In this document: positions 13,031-20,199 of the stretch, piece after piece
Numbering within the stretch: the first letter of the stretch is position 1
Layout: each line of letters begins with the position of its first letter
Assembly: GCF_000821305.1 (NCBI RefSeq)
Contig: NZ_CCXK01000017.1
Location: forward strand, 1,250,863-1,274,825
Source of the DNA: Clostridium culturomicium
Lineage (GTDB): Bacteria > Bacillota > Clostridia > Clostridiales > Clostridiaceae
DNA: 23,963 nt
Direction of reading: 5' to 3'
Position numbers and translations under genes: made by a program
Notes under the pieces: model-generated
What the model was told of the DNA's origin: nothing
Seen by the model: the letters and a program-made list of their open reading frames with translations, nothing else
The model's database searches: none

Positions 13031-15006
13031 TATCCTTCTACCTCAACTTTCAATGTATTATCTAAACTTACTATTAATTTAATTAACTGGCTGTCTGTTT
13101 CACCTATTCTATTTACACTTTCAGCATTATCTATGAATATTGGGGCCTGTACATCAAAGTGGCTACATAAAGTATTCACTATGCTTAAGCCTGCATTTAT
13201 TTGGCTTGCAGTATTAGCATTAGAGAATGGAACTCCATCTATGGTTGCTTCACAACATTCGTTCAAGCCACCGTTAATTTGCTTGTTAAATAGTTTGAAA
13301 CTAATTGATCCAGCAAACTTATTATTAATACTTCCTTCTAACAACTCCACTTTAGTTCTGATGAACTCTTCACATAGGAATTGTTGTCCTTCTAACTCTG
13401 CGATTTTAGCTGCTAAACTTCTTTCCTCTGCTTGAAGTTCCTTAATTCTTAGGATTAACTTATTGTTATTTTCTCTGCCTGCTAATAGTCTATTAACCTC
13501 TTCAAGTTCTTTTACTAGATTAGCTTTCCTTACTTTAAGCTCCATGTTACTGTCACCTATGGAGATGGACCTCATTTCATCTTCAAGGTTTTTAATCTCT
13601 GCTTTTAGTTCTTCCATACCTTCAAACTTTATTTCTTTAGTGCAATCTGAATTTGAGAGTTGAACTGATAAATTATTAATCTGTTCTTTGGTTTCTTCAA
13701 TTTTCAACTTAATACTGTTGATGTATTCAGAAGTTTCAATCAACTTATTGTTTAGAGTGCTTATATTGGCTTCTATTTTCGCTATAGTAGCATTGTTTGT
13801 CTTACCTCTAGCTTGTATATCCTTTAGTCTTTTCTCTTTGTTAGTATTGAAATTAGAAAGCAATTCAGCTTTAGTTGCTTCAATATTCTCTGCTTCAAGT
13901 TGTCTTTTACATGTAGGGCATATGAACTTACTTTCATCTATTTCTAAAACCTCAGCTTTAACCTTTGAGAATTCTTCCCTTAACCCTTCATTCTCAAATT
14001 TTAGCCTTGAAATTAAGTTTTTATTTTCAGCTATTTCTCGTTCAAACTGCTCTTCAGTTCTAACTGCAGACTTATAATCTCTCTCCTGGTCCTGAAGATT
14101 AAATTCTAATTCTCGTATGTTATTTTTGAGTTGCATTTTAGGTGATTCCAAATCTGATTTAGCTTTGTTATATTTAGCTTGGAACTGTTGCTTAAGTTCA
14201 AATATCTTATTGCTTAGCTCCAACTTTCTATCATTTACCTTAGATTTATCCTCTATACTTTCATCCAAGGACTTAATACCACTTTCAATACCTCTTTTTC
14301 TGAACTCTAGTGCTTGAAAATCTTCATCAATTATAGAGTTATTACATTCATCTATTCTGAAAGGTATAGATTTTACATTGTCCTTAAGTTTGCTTATCTT
14401 AGCCTTAACAACTTTAGTTAGATTATCTATACCATCTATAAGTAACTCTCTAAGAGGTGATAAACTAGGGTTATAATTAATTACTGTTTCCTCGTCTATA
14501 TCACCTATAATCTCTAGGAGCATTTTCCTTTGGTCCTGCCATTTAAGGTTAGTGAAGTATAATGGACTCGTTACAAGTTTGAATTTATTCTCTTCAAATA
14601 TCTGATTTACCCTTGCCTGGTAGTCCTTCATTGATGTCGGAACCTCATTTATGAAATACTCTGTGGTATGTCCTTTAAGTTCTGCCTGAGCTTGCCCTCT
14701 TTGTTTGGTCCACTTTTCTTTATAAAGTCTTTGAATGGTAATGGCTTGTCCATCTACTTCTAATTCTCCAGTTACAGAATGTTCTAACCCGTGTAGCTCT
14801 TCTCCGTTTGCATCCAGTGTCTTTATGTTAAAGGTAGTTCTATCCTTGCTATCTTTACCGAATAGCAACCATGTGAACGCATCCACTACAGTGGTTTTAC
14901 CAGTTGCATTTTTACCACTTATGCTAGTAACATCCCCAAAATTTATAACTAAATCTTTAATACCCTTAAAGTTTTTCAATTCAAGTTTCTTTAATATAAT
15001 TTTCAT
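13030..15006 (-). CDS. SbcC/Rad50-like ATPase with zinc-hook motif
   Basis: The 658-aa product has the ABC-ATPase head of SMC/Rad50 proteins: KKLELKNFKGIKDLVINFG, Walker A SGKNATGKTT (30-39), a long coiled coil (about 230-560) broken by a CPTC hook (363-366), and a C-terminal Walker B IFIDNAESV with preceding INAGLSIVNTLC. Such proteins tether and process DNA ends, normally with a nuclease partner (SbcD/Mre11) that is not encoded here. RecT and the MBL hydrolase follow at once. An ATG six codons upstream exists, but GGAGGG fits the ATG at 15,006, which also overlaps the preceding stop by one base. Confidence 0.92.
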   Translation of the reverse strand: MKIILKKLELKNFKGIKDLVINFGDVTSISGKNATGKTTVVDAFTWLLFGKDSKDRTTFNIKTLDANGEELHGLEHSVTGELEVDGQAITIQRLYKEKWTKQRGQAQAELKGHTTEYFINEVPTSMKDYQARVNQIFEENKFKLVTSPLYFTNLKWQDQRKMLLEIIGDIDEETVINYNPSLSPLRELLIDGIDNLTKVVKAKISKLKDNVKSIPFRIDECNNSIIDEDFQALEFRKRGIESGIKSLDESIEDKSKVNDRKLELSNKIFELKQQFQAKYNKAKSDLESPKMQLKNNIRELEFNLQDQERDYKSAVRTEEQFEREIAENKNLISRLKFENEGLREEFSKVKAEVLEIDESKFICPTCKRQLEAENIEATKAELLSNFNTNKEKRLKDIQARGKTNNATIAKIEANISTLNNKLIETSEYINSIKLKIEETKEQINNLSVQLSNSDCTKEIKFEGMEELKAEIKNLEDEMRSISIGDSNMELKVRKANLVKELEEVNRLLAGRENNNKLILRIKELQAEERSLAAKIAELEGQQFLCEEFIRTKVELLEGSINNKFAGSISFKLFNKQINGGLNECCEATIDGVPFSNANTASQINAGLSIVNTLCSHFDVQAPIFIDNAESVNRIGETDSQLIKLIVSLDNTLKVEVEG

Positions 15007-15689
15007 TACATTGCCCTCCAACATTTCTTTAATTCCTCATATCCCTTTTGGGTTAACTCTTCCCAAGTCATCTCTCTAATTCTTCCATAGCTCTTACCTT
15101 TAGAAGTATCACATATCACAAATTGGCCAATATCAAGATTTGATGTATCACTTCTAAAATTATAAATTTTCCCGTTATGTTGATGCTCAATCTCTAGTAT
15201 TAGATACTTTTGTTTAGATTCTTCAAGCTTGAATTTAACATCATCAGTTATACCTAAACATCCACCTACGAAGTCTATTCCTTTATAATCGGCTTTAATC
15301 TCAATGTACCCATCTTGTCTAATCAAAACTTGCTCAATTCTTAAAGAATTATCAACTGTTTTTACATAAACCCCTGGCACATTCCTTGCTATAACCTCTT
15401 GGAATGTGAACTCTGTTTGCTTTTTTTCAGAAGTATATTCCACTATTTCACAACCATTTTGTTTGTACCAACAAGTACTTGCATATTCCAAACTATCAAA
15501 ACCACTAAAATTGAAAGTATATGCAATTTCTGCTCCATGGATATTGTAATAAGTAATATTTCTTGATCCATTCATCCACTTTAGCCCTCTGATATAACAC
15601 TCTTCAATAAACTCTTTAGCTGCTTCTTCTGTTCTGCAATTAACAGCTATTTTTTCATTTTTAAATTTATCCCAATCAAATTTATTCAT
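15006..15689 (-). CDS. Hypothetical phage protein upstream of the recombination genes
   Basis: A 227-aa protein with no membrane segment, rich in aromatic residues. It starts MNKFDWDKFKNEKIAVNCRT and includes EEAAKEFIEECYIRGLKW, resembling short phage domains that bind nucleic acid or proteins, then beta-rich regions and ends REMTWEELTQKGYEEL. Two upstream in-frame ATGs lie too near or before the GGAGG, so the ATG at 15,689 with eight-base spacing is chosen. It overlaps the 58-aa gene by eight bases and the ATPase gene by one, and thus belongs to that unit. Family not identified. Confidence 0.75.
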   Translation of the reverse strand: MNKFDWDKFKNEKIAVNCRTEEAAKEFIEECYIRGLKWMNGSRNITYYNIHGAEIAYTFNFSGFDSLEYASTCWYKQNGCEIVEYTSEKKQTEFTFQEVIARNVPGVYVKTVDNSLRIEQVLIRQDGYIEIKADYKGIDFVGGCLGITDDVKFKLEESKQKYLILEIEHQHNGKIYNFRSDTSNLDIGQFVICDTSKGKSYGRIREMTWEELTQKGYEELKKCWRAM

Positions 15690-15858
15690 CCTCATTACCT
15701 CCAATTTTCTCTAATTCCCAATATCCAAACACTGTTCTATCGAAAACACTGTGCTCCGTTTCTAGGTCTAAGTTATACAACCCTTGTCCACCATGCCGAA
15801 TTACGGTTCCTGTTATGTCGGAATCTTTAACTCTTACTTTGTCTCCAATGCTTAACAT
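15682..15858 (-). CDS. Small SH3/KOW-like phage protein (58 aa)
   Basis: A short gene in the gap between the sigma-like gene and the 227-aa gene, starting at an ATG behind TAGGAGG. The product begins MLSIGDKVRVKDSDITGTVI and continues RHGGQGLYNLDLE; GDxVRVKD...GTVI is typical of KOW/SH3-type barrels that bind nucleic acid or protein. It ends in an acidic tail inside the start of the next gene. Function unknown. Confidence 0.75.
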   Translation of the reverse strand: MLSIGDKVRVKDSDITGTVIRHGGQGLYNLDLETEHSVFDRTVFGYWELEKIGGNEDE

Positions 15859-15867
15859 AACTTCCTC

Positions 15868-16434
15868 CTATGCACTCAACTCTCTTTTTAATGCCGCTAG
15901 AAACTTATGTTTAAATCTTGATACTTGAACTTGACTAACTCCAAGTATGTCTGCTACCTCTTGCTGTTTAAACTTCTTCATCAATAACTTATTTGCAGTA
16001 ACACAAGTTTCATCTAAATTATTTAATGCATTCTTTAAACATAACTTTAAAATTATATTTTCTGTAATGTCAGTATTATCTGTTATTGCTTCTATGAACT
16101 CTGTTGGCGAGTCGCATTTATCATTAAAAACATTTAATGAGTTTACTACGATATCATAAGACTGTCTTTTCTGTGCATGATGCGATCTATTTAATCTTTT
16201 CAATGCCCAGTTAATATAATTGATTGCAAATGTTATAAATTCAGCTCTTTCTATGTTATAATTGATATAGGCTTTGTAAAAGTTCATATCTACTAACTGC
16301 TTTACATCATCAAGTTCACAGTGTGGTAGATATTCAAATTCTTTAACTAAGCGGGCTCTGAGTGGTGCGAATTGGCAGTAGCACTGCTCAAAGTCCATTT
16401 TTATTATTTCACCTTTTATCTTTATGTCTTTCAC
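15868..16434 (-). CDS. Sigma-70-like phage regulator
   Basis: The 188-aa product has a sigma-like domain 2 region (FITFAINYINWALKRLNRSH) and a C-terminal region-4 HTH (FKQQEVADILGVSQVQVSRF, about 158-177, then KHKFLAALKR). It may redirect RNA polymerase or act as an early activator. Three starts are possible: ATG 16,461 without ribosome site, GTG 16,434 with AGGAGG nine bases upstream, and ATG 16,398 behind a weaker GGTGA. GTG 16,434 is preferred on the ribosome site, but the last is possible. It follows the AbrB-like and small membrane genes. Confidence 0.82.
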   Translation of the reverse strand: MKDIKIKGEIIKMDFEQCYCQFAPLRARLVKEFEYLPHCELDDVKQLVDMNFYKAYINYNIERAEFITFAINYINWALKRLNRSHHAQKRQSYDIVVNSLNVFNDKCDSPTEFIEAITDNTDITENIILKLCLKNALNNLDETCVTANKLLMKKFKQQEVADILGVSQVQVSRFKHKFLAALKRELSA

Positions 16435-16447
16435 TGACTTCTCCCTC

Positions 16448-16546
16448 CTAATAACCAACATAAGTTGCTATACATCCCAATACAAACCAGAATCCAATAA
16501 TGAACATTATCCTTAGTGAGAAATCCATAATCTTCATCATTCTCAT
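16448..16546 (-). CDS. 32-aa single-pass membrane protein
   Basis: A short frame immediately after the AbrB-like stop. The product begins MRMMKIMDFSLRIMFIIGFW and ends FVLGCIATYVGY, giving one membrane helix with a basic N-terminus. GGAAGG and TAAGG lie before the two candidate ATGs (16,546 or 16,540). A longer frame to 16,651 overlaps the AbrB-like gene and is not believed. Function unknown; moderate confidence since it is so short. Confidence 0.5.
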   Translation of the reverse strand: MRMMKIMDFSLRIMFIIGFWFVLGCIATYVGY

Positions 16547-16550
16547 AACC

Positions 16551-16793
16551 TTACTTCCTTCCAAGCTCCTCTGCACAGCTCTTACAAACATTTTTACCTC
16601 TGAAGTTTTCAACATTAGCAGCTTCACCACAGAATACACAAGCTGGCTCATATTTCTTTAAGATTATTAAGTCACCTTCTATGAATATTTCCACTGGATC
16701 CTTAATGTCTATATTCAAAGTCCTTCTTAATTCGATTGGCAAAACCACTCTTCCTAAATCATCAATTTTTCTTACAATTCCTGTTGCTTTCAT
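16551..16793 (-). CDS. AbrB/SpoVT-family transcription regulator with C-terminal zinc finger
   Basis: The 80-aa product opens with the AbrB swapped-hairpin domain: MKATGIVRKIDDLGRVVLPI, ELRRTLNI, DPVEIFIEGDLIILKKYEP (1-50). A C-terminal CVFCGE...CKSCAEE supplies two Cys pairs, probably one zinc ion. AbrB-like proteins bind DNA as tetramers and in clostridia influence the transition to stationary phase and sporulation. A phage copy may interfere with the host regulator or control phage promoters. It overlaps the previous gene's stop by one base. Confidence 0.92.
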   Translation of the reverse strand: MKATGIVRKIDDLGRVVLPIELRRTLNIDIKDPVEIFIEGDLIILKKYEPACVFCGEAANVENFRGKNVCKSCAEELGRK

Positions 16794-17074
16794 TACTGCA
16801 TTTCCTCCTTAACCTCTTTAACTATTTCAACATTATTGAAATACCAATTTAATGAAACTCTCTTTAAATCATCAAAGTTTATTATTGGTTCTGTTTCAGT
16901 TACTTCAATTTCATCAAGTAAATCTAATTCCTCACCATCACAACTAGTCATATAAACTTGTACACAAGGTAATTGCTCGTCATGTTCAAATCTAATTCCA
17001 TTAATGTCTATAACCTCAATAGTTGTTGTGTTTACTCTTATATCTGCATCTGTTGTTTTAACTCTCTTGCTCAT
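16793..17074 (-). CDS. Hypothetical acidic phage protein
   Basis: A 93-aa protein with strong negative charge (for example GEELDLLDEIEVTETEP). It starts MSKRVKTTDADIRVNTTTIE behind GAGAGGA, two bases after the antirepressor's stop, and its own stop overlaps the AbrB-like ATG. No family or motif recognised. Its acidity and linkage to regulators make DNA mimicry or protein binding conceivable, without direct evidence. Confidence 0.65.
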   Translation of the reverse strand: MSKRVKTTDADIRVNTTTIEVIDINGIRFEHDEQLPCVQVYMTSCDGEELDLLDEIEVTETEPIINFDDLKRVSLNWYFNNVEIVKEVKEEMQ

Positions 17075-17076
17075 TG

Positions 17077-17805
17077 CTATTCCTCTCTTTCTATAGTTGG
17101 TAATATCTCATGCTGCTTTAGTAAGTCATATAGGAACAGCCTCCCTTTTTGTGTCCATTTAGTAACCATTTTCACATCTGGAGTTCCATTGCTTCTTGTT
17201 ATTGGAACTGTTTCGGAATGTGTATATCCTTTGCTATGGTGTTCTGAATATAGTAACCATTGGTCGCTCTGCTTATATTGCACACCTAGTTCATGCAGTA
17301 ACTTATTAAAGGCTTGTCCGCTCATTCCATAGTCTTTAGCAATTTGAGTTATTGTAACTAAACCTTTATTTTTAAGAATGGTATCTGTATAATCTGCCTT
17401 AGGTTTTAACTCTCCAATAATCTGTTTTTGTTGCTTAGTTTCTAAAGTAAGTTTTTCAACTCTTGCTCTAGCAATTATTAAAGCTCTTTCCATTATCTTG
17501 TCTGGACTATTCCAATCTTTTTCCACCTGGATGAAATACTGTCTAGCCTGTTTACCTTTTTCACTTCTTTGGATCATTGCTATTTCTTTAGCCATGTCTA
17601 GTTTAATTTCAAAATCTGTTCCTGGTCTTCCACCATTACTTTCTTCCAAAATTGGAATAAAGTCTGTCTGTTCAGTAAAACCATATTCACACATTCTTTT
17701 AAACCATGTTGTAAAATTAGAGTTAATTTCTAAAAACTCATGTAACTCTCTGGCACTTAATGTTATGTCTTCACCAGTAGTTGTGACTTTAATTAAATCG
17801 TTCAT
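17077..17805 (-). CDS. Phage antirepressor (AntA/AntB domain plus KilAC domain)
   Basis: The 242-aa product has an N-terminal AntA/AntB domain (LSARELHEFLEINSNFTTWF, with MAKEIAMIQRSEKGKQARQY, about 15-95), a helical linker (MERALIIARARVEKLTLETK), and a C-terminal KilAC domain (VTITQIAKDYGMSGQAFNKL through KGRLFLYDLLKQHEIL, about 150-235). Such proteins counter the lysogenic repressor and favour lytic growth. AAAAGGAGG precedes the ATG. It diverges from the plus-strand zinc-ribbon gene. Confidence 0.93.
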   Translation of the reverse strand: MNDLIKVTTTGEDITLSARELHEFLEINSNFTTWFKRMCEYGFTEQTDFIPILEESNGGRPGTDFEIKLDMAKEIAMIQRSEKGKQARQYFIQVEKDWNSPDKIMERALIIARARVEKLTLETKQQKQIIGELKPKADYTDTILKNKGLVTITQIAKDYGMSGQAFNKLLHELGVQYKQSDQWLLYSEHHSKGYTHSETVPITRSNGTPDVKMVTKWTQKGRLFLYDLLKQHEILPTIEREE

Positions 17806-17818
17806 ACTTTACCTCCTT

Positions 17819-17847
17819 TTGTTTTATCCCCCAGTAAATGTTAGAAT
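17819..17847 (+). promoter_or_regulatory. Possible sigma-A promoter for the plus-strand zinc-ribbon gene
   Basis: TTGTTT (17,819-17,824), 17 bases, TAGAAT (17,842-17,847), followed by GGAAGGGGGTGAT and the ATG at 17,871. The -10 is good and the -35 half matches. CCCCC (17,828-17,832) and GGGGG (17,858-17,862) add a weak dyad over the promoter. Confidence 0.45.
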
Positions 17848-17870
17848 ATTATTGGAAGGGGGTGATATTT

Positions 17871-18077
17871 ATGAGTAAATGTCCACACTGCAATGCACCT
17901 GCATATGAAAGTCCATTTGCAACTTATTGCATGAAATGCGGCAAACTTTTAGAATTTAATACTTGCTCAGATTCTAACTGTTTTATCAACAGTCAAAATG
18001 TTGAACTGCCTGAATTTGCTTTATATTGTCCTATATGTGGAAAGGAAACGACATTAGCTACTAAAGAGCCTTTTTAA
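17871..18077 (+). CDS. Double zinc-ribbon protein encoded against the early operon
   Basis: The 68-aa product has four Cys pairs: CPHC (4-7), CMKC (about 21-24), C-x4-C in the middle (CSDSNC) and CPICG (about 56-60), so it could form two zinc ribbons. An upstream ATG at 17,838 has no ribosome site; GGGGGTGAT fixes 17,871. It is the only plus-strand gene between the lysogeny switch and the cassette at the far left. Its last 17 bases overlap the end of the convergent gene at 18061-18342, so the two transcripts are antisense at their 3' ends. Function unknown. Confidence 0.75.
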   Translation: MSKCPHCNAPAYESPFATYCMKCGKLLEFNTCSDSNCFINSQNVELPEFALYCPICGKETTLATKEPF

Positions 18078-18342
18078 TGTATTTAGTTTCACATCCACAT
18101 TGTGTGCAAAATTTAGGGACTATGTGTTTAGGTAACTGTAAATTAATTGTATTTACATACCCACAATTATCACATTCACCTACGAACTGCTCTTGGACTT
18201 CCACTCCAGGAGTAGTTTTATTTAACTCTTTAATAGCCATTTCTAATGCTTTAACATCTTTTATCCAAGGTTCTTCATCACCCCAATCACTACAATGAGC
18301 CTTAAGATTTTGTAACTGTTCAATGCATTCTTGTTTGTTCAC
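18061..18342 (-). CDS. Hypothetical phage protein with C-terminal zinc ribbon
   Basis: A 93-aa product beginning at GTG (18,340-18,342), set by AAGGTGG seven bases upstream. The N-terminal half is helical (CIEQLQNLKAHCSDW ... ALEMAIKELNK); the C-terminal half has CDNCGYVNT and CTQCGCET, a standard zinc ribbon. It follows the terminator at 18,516-18,546 and converges on the plus-strand zinc-ribbon gene with 17 bases overlap. Family not recognised. The 170 bases before it hold no convincing gene. Confidence 0.75.
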   Translation of the reverse strand: MNKQECIEQLQNLKAHCSDWGDEEPWIKDVKALEMAIKELNKTTPGVEVQEQFVGECDNCGYVNTINLQLPKHIVPKFCTQCGCETKYIKKAL

Positions 18343-18515
18343 ATCAATTCCACCTTTCTATATTTGTTTACCCTCTATCGAGCCGCTTGAATAATTTGAA
18401 TTTTAATGCCGTAAATCTTATTACATTTTTATACATTAAATTTACTTTAAGGCTTAAACTCTCTTATATGTACTGTTTACTCCTTTTTTCTACCGCATTT
18501 TTCGCACTCAAGGTT

Positions 18516-18546
18516 AAAAAATATCTAGCCCATATAATTGAGCTAG
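18516..18546 (-). terminator. Terminator after the first early genes
   Basis: On the minus strand CTAGCTC (18,546-18,540) pairs with GGGCTAG (18,531-18,525), seven pairs with one G-U, an 8-base loop, then ATATTTTTTAACC. It lies nine bases after the stop of the 39-aa gene. Transcripts from the switch promoter would end here unless read-through or antitermination occurs. Confidence 0.7.
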
Positions 18547-18554
18547 TCTGCTCT

Positions 18555-18674
18555 TTAGAACTTTGAAATTAAACTTTGTAATTCTTCTGCCTTTGTGTAA
18601 AGAAAATATCCTAACACTATTAGTAGTTGAAATATTAATCCCAGCTTAGTGCCATCTGATTTCTTTTTCCTCAC
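18555..18674 (-). CDS. 39-aa single-pass membrane protein
   Basis: Starts at GTG (18,672-18,674) behind AAGGTGG with seven-base spacing; the start overlaps the stop of the previous gene (GTGA), the pattern of translational coupling. The product reads MRKKKSDGTKLGLIFQLLIV and continues LGYFLYTKAEELQSLIS: basic N-terminus, one membrane helix, short helical tail. Terminator follows. Function unknown. Confidence 0.7.
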   Translation of the reverse strand: MRKKKSDGTKLGLIFQLLIVLGYFLYTKAEELQSLISKF

Positions 18675-18838
18675 TTTACTTCCACCTTTTCTTTTTTCTT
18701 TCTTTCCCAGTAATTAAGTACAGCTTCAATTTCTTGTGGTGTATGGCTCTCTATTGCTGCATCAACTAAGAACTCTAAAATGCTCTTCTTGATTCCTTCT
18801 ATATCTTTTGGTGGAATCAGCTTAACTTTTATTGCCAT
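18671..18838 (-). CDS. Small early phage protein (55 aa)
   Basis: Starts at ATG 18,836-18,838 after a G-rich site (GGGGGTGGGGGA). The product begins MAIKVKLIPPKDIEGIKKSI, then LEFLVDAAIESHTPQEIEAVLNYW and a basic tail, predicted mostly helical. It is the first gene after the Cro-like gene and overlaps the membrane-protein gene by four bases. A perfect 7-bp inverted repeat CCAATTT/AAATTGG (18,899-18,919) lies in its leader and may be a regulator site. Family not recognised. Confidence 0.7.
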   Translation of the reverse strand: MAIKVKLIPPKDIEGIKKSILEFLVDAAIESHTPQEIEAVLNYWERKKKEKVEVK

Positions 18839-18962
18839 TCCCCCACCCCCATTAAATAGTTTTTCACTTTATCCTATTCCGTTTTCTTTTGTTTGGTTCC
18901 AATTTGATATATAAATTGGTCATGCTCTGGTTAAACTAAGTTTGTTAATGTTAATCAACATC

Positions 18963-19178
18963 TTATTCCCATTCAGGAACTTCGTTTGTAAAAAAAATTG
19001 ACTCTATATCTTTACCTAACACTTTAGAGATTTCATATGCTTCTTCCAGCTTAAATGGACTTTCTCCACTTTCTTTTTTTCTATAAGTAGAAATAGGAAT
19101 ATTTACTGTGTTAGCAAGCTTTTCCTGAGTATAATTTTTTTCAACCCTTAGTCCCCTAAGTTTTCTTAAATTTATCAA
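18963..19178 (-). CDS. Cro-like XRE-family regulator
   Basis: The 71-aa product is a single HTH_XRE domain: LRGLRVEKNYTQEKLANTVN, then IPISTYRKKESGESPFKLEE. It is the first gene of the minus-strand early operon, divergent from the CI-like repressor, as expected for Cro. Translation starts at TTG (19,176-19,178), with AGGAGG seven bases upstream. The end of the gene contains TTCCCATTCAGGAA (18,966-18,979), a copy of the switch-operator palindrome. Confidence 0.9.
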   Translation of the reverse strand: MINLRKLRGLRVEKNYTQEKLANTVNIPISTYRKKESGESPFKLEEAYEISKVLGKDIESIFFTNEVPEWE

Positions 19179-19220
19179 TATACCACCTCCTTATTCCCAT
19201 TTGGGAACCGGTATATTTAT

Positions 19221-19249
19221 ATAGTAATTCCATTTTGGGAACTTGTCAA
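19221..19249 (-). promoter_or_regulatory. Early (Cro-direction) promoter
   Basis: On the minus strand TTGACA (19,249-19,244), a 17-base spacer that is almost entirely operator 2, and TACTAT (19,226-19,221). Repressor bound at operator 2 would cover the promoter. Transcription would start about 19,214 and read through operator 1 into the TTG-start gene. Confidence 0.7.
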
Positions 19250-19272
19250 CACTTTTTTAAAAAAAATATACC
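19243..19272 (+). promoter_or_regulatory. Possible promoter for the repressor gene
   Basis: TTGTCA (19,243-19,248), 18 bases with a T6-A8 tract, TATACC (19,267-19,272). It overlaps the -35 of the divergent early promoter, so both could not be used at once. TATAAA at 19,311-19,316 is an alternative -10, with a very short leader. Confidence 0.45.
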
Positions 19273-19337
19273 ATTTTTGGGAACTGCGATTTTATTTTGG
19301 GAACAACTTCTATAAAATTATATGAGGAGGTGTTATA

Positions 19338-19679
19338 ATGGCAACTTTTGCAGAACGATTAAAAGGGTTAAGAATAGAAAAAGAATTATCTATAGAACAA
19401 TTAGCCAATGCTCTTGGTACAGCCAAATCTACTATTTCAAGATATGAAAATGGAAGAGAGCCCAAAGGTGATATTTTAAGATTACTAACTGAGTATTTTG
19501 ATGTTTCACTAGATTACTTGATGGGAACAAGTGATACACGACATCCTGCAAGTACTACAAAACAAAAAAAACTCTCTCCAAAAATTGAAACAATAGCAGC
19601 ACATCTTGATGATTTAGATGATGAACAAATAGATGAAGTCAACAACTTTATAGGATATTTAAAAAGCAGAAAGAAGTAA
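19338..19679 (+). CDS. CI-like XRE-family lysogeny repressor
   Basis: The 113-aa product has an N-terminal HTH_XRE domain (AERLKGLRIEKELSIEQLAN, then LGTAKSTISRYENGREPKGD, about 4-45; then SLDYLMGTSD) and a short C-terminal helical part (IETIAAHLDDLDDEQIDEVN) likely for dimerisation. There is no LexA/CI-type peptidase domain, so it is probably not self-cleaved; the neighbouring ImmA-like protein suggests proteolytic or antirepressor inactivation. GAGGAGGTG lies before the ATG. Confidence 0.93.
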   Translation: MATFAERLKGLRIEKELSIEQLANALGTAKSTISRYENGREPKGDILRLLTEYFDVSLDYLMGTSDTRHPASTTKQKKLSPKIETIAAHLDDLDDEQIDEVNNFIGYLKSRKK

Positions 19680-19699
19680 CTCAAGGGGATGTGTTATAT

Positions 19700-20155
19700 A
19701 TGACTTATGAAGAACTAATGAAAGAATATCAATATATCCCTATTGAAGAGCTTTCCCTTCCAGCATCCTTAAAAGGTTTGTATCTTGATGGTGATATTTA
19801 CATAGATAATAAATTGAAAACTGATAGAGAAAAACGCTGTGTGTTAGCAGAAGAAATTGGTCATTATTTTAAAACTATAGGAAATATTATTGATACTAGA
19901 AAAGTAGAAAATATGAAGCAAGAAATAATTGCACGCAACTGGGCATATGAAAAGCTTTGCCCACTCTCTTCTATTGTACAAGCATATGATAAAGGTATCT
20001 CTGGAAGGTTTGAGCTTGCAGAACACTTAAATGTTACAGAAGAATTCTTACTTGAAGCAGTTGAACATTACAAGGCCAAGTATGGGACATGCTACGAAGT
20101 AGACAAGCATTTAATATACTTTGAGCCTTGTCTTGCTGTTTTGAAGATGTTTTGA
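19700..20155 (+). CDS. ImmA/IrrE-like protein paired with the repressor
   Basis: The 151-aa product has the phage ImmA form: KRCVLAEEIGHYFKTIGNI (46-64), QEIIARNWAYEKLCP, and LAEHLNVTEEFLLEAVEHY near the end. In ICEBs1, ImmA is a zinc peptidase that cleaves the repressor ImmR. Here the metal motif is EEIGH (51-55) instead of the standard HExxH, so activity may use a different first ligand or be altered; this variant seems frequent in Firmicute phages. GTG at 19,691 is too close to the AAGGGG, so ATG 19,700 is chosen. Encoded 20 bases after the repressor, same operon. Confidence 0.87.
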   Translation: MTYEELMKEYQYIPIEELSLPASLKGLYLDGDIYIDNKLKTDREKRCVLAEEIGHYFKTIGNIIDTRKVENMKQEIIARNWAYEKLCPLSSIVQAYDKGISGRFELAEHLNVTEEFLLEAVEHYKAKYGTCYEVDKHLIYFEPCLAVLKMF

Positions 20156-20199
20156 ATAATCTAAAGTTTTATATTTTAAATACCTAGGAGGATTTAGTA

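Larger units (their letters stand above)
19194..19303. promoter_or_regulatory. Repressor operators of the lysogeny switch (four related sites)
   Basis: Four similar sites share the half-site GGGAA: TTCCCATTTGGGAA (19,194-19,207, a perfect palindrome in its arms), TTCCATTTTGGGAA (19,228-19,241), ACCATTTTTGGGAA (19,270-19,283) and TTTTATTTTGGGAA (19,290-19,303). A fifth, TTCCCATTCAGGAA, is inside the Cro-like gene. The second lies between the -35 and -10 of the early promoter and the fourth beside the repressor gene start, fitting control by CI-like and Cro-like proteins. The assignment is by position and symmetry. Confidence 0.8.

Noticed and set aside
13688..14077. 129-codon plus-strand frame
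   Set aside because: Antisense shadow of the coiled-coil region of the SbcC-like gene; Ser/Leu-rich as expected for the complement of Lys/Glu codons.
16448..16651. 67-aa reading of the small membrane protein
   Set aside because: It would overlap the AbrB-like gene by 100 bases without a ribosome site; the 32-aa form fits better.
17828..17862. CCCCC/GGGGG dyad over the zinc-ribbon gene promoter
   Set aside because: Only five pairs with a 25-base centre; the G run is simply the ribosome site.
18475..18524. Short minus-strand frame containing CEKCGRKKE
   Set aside because: Looks like the end of a zinc ribbon but the preceding frame has a stop and it overlaps the terminator; too short to call.
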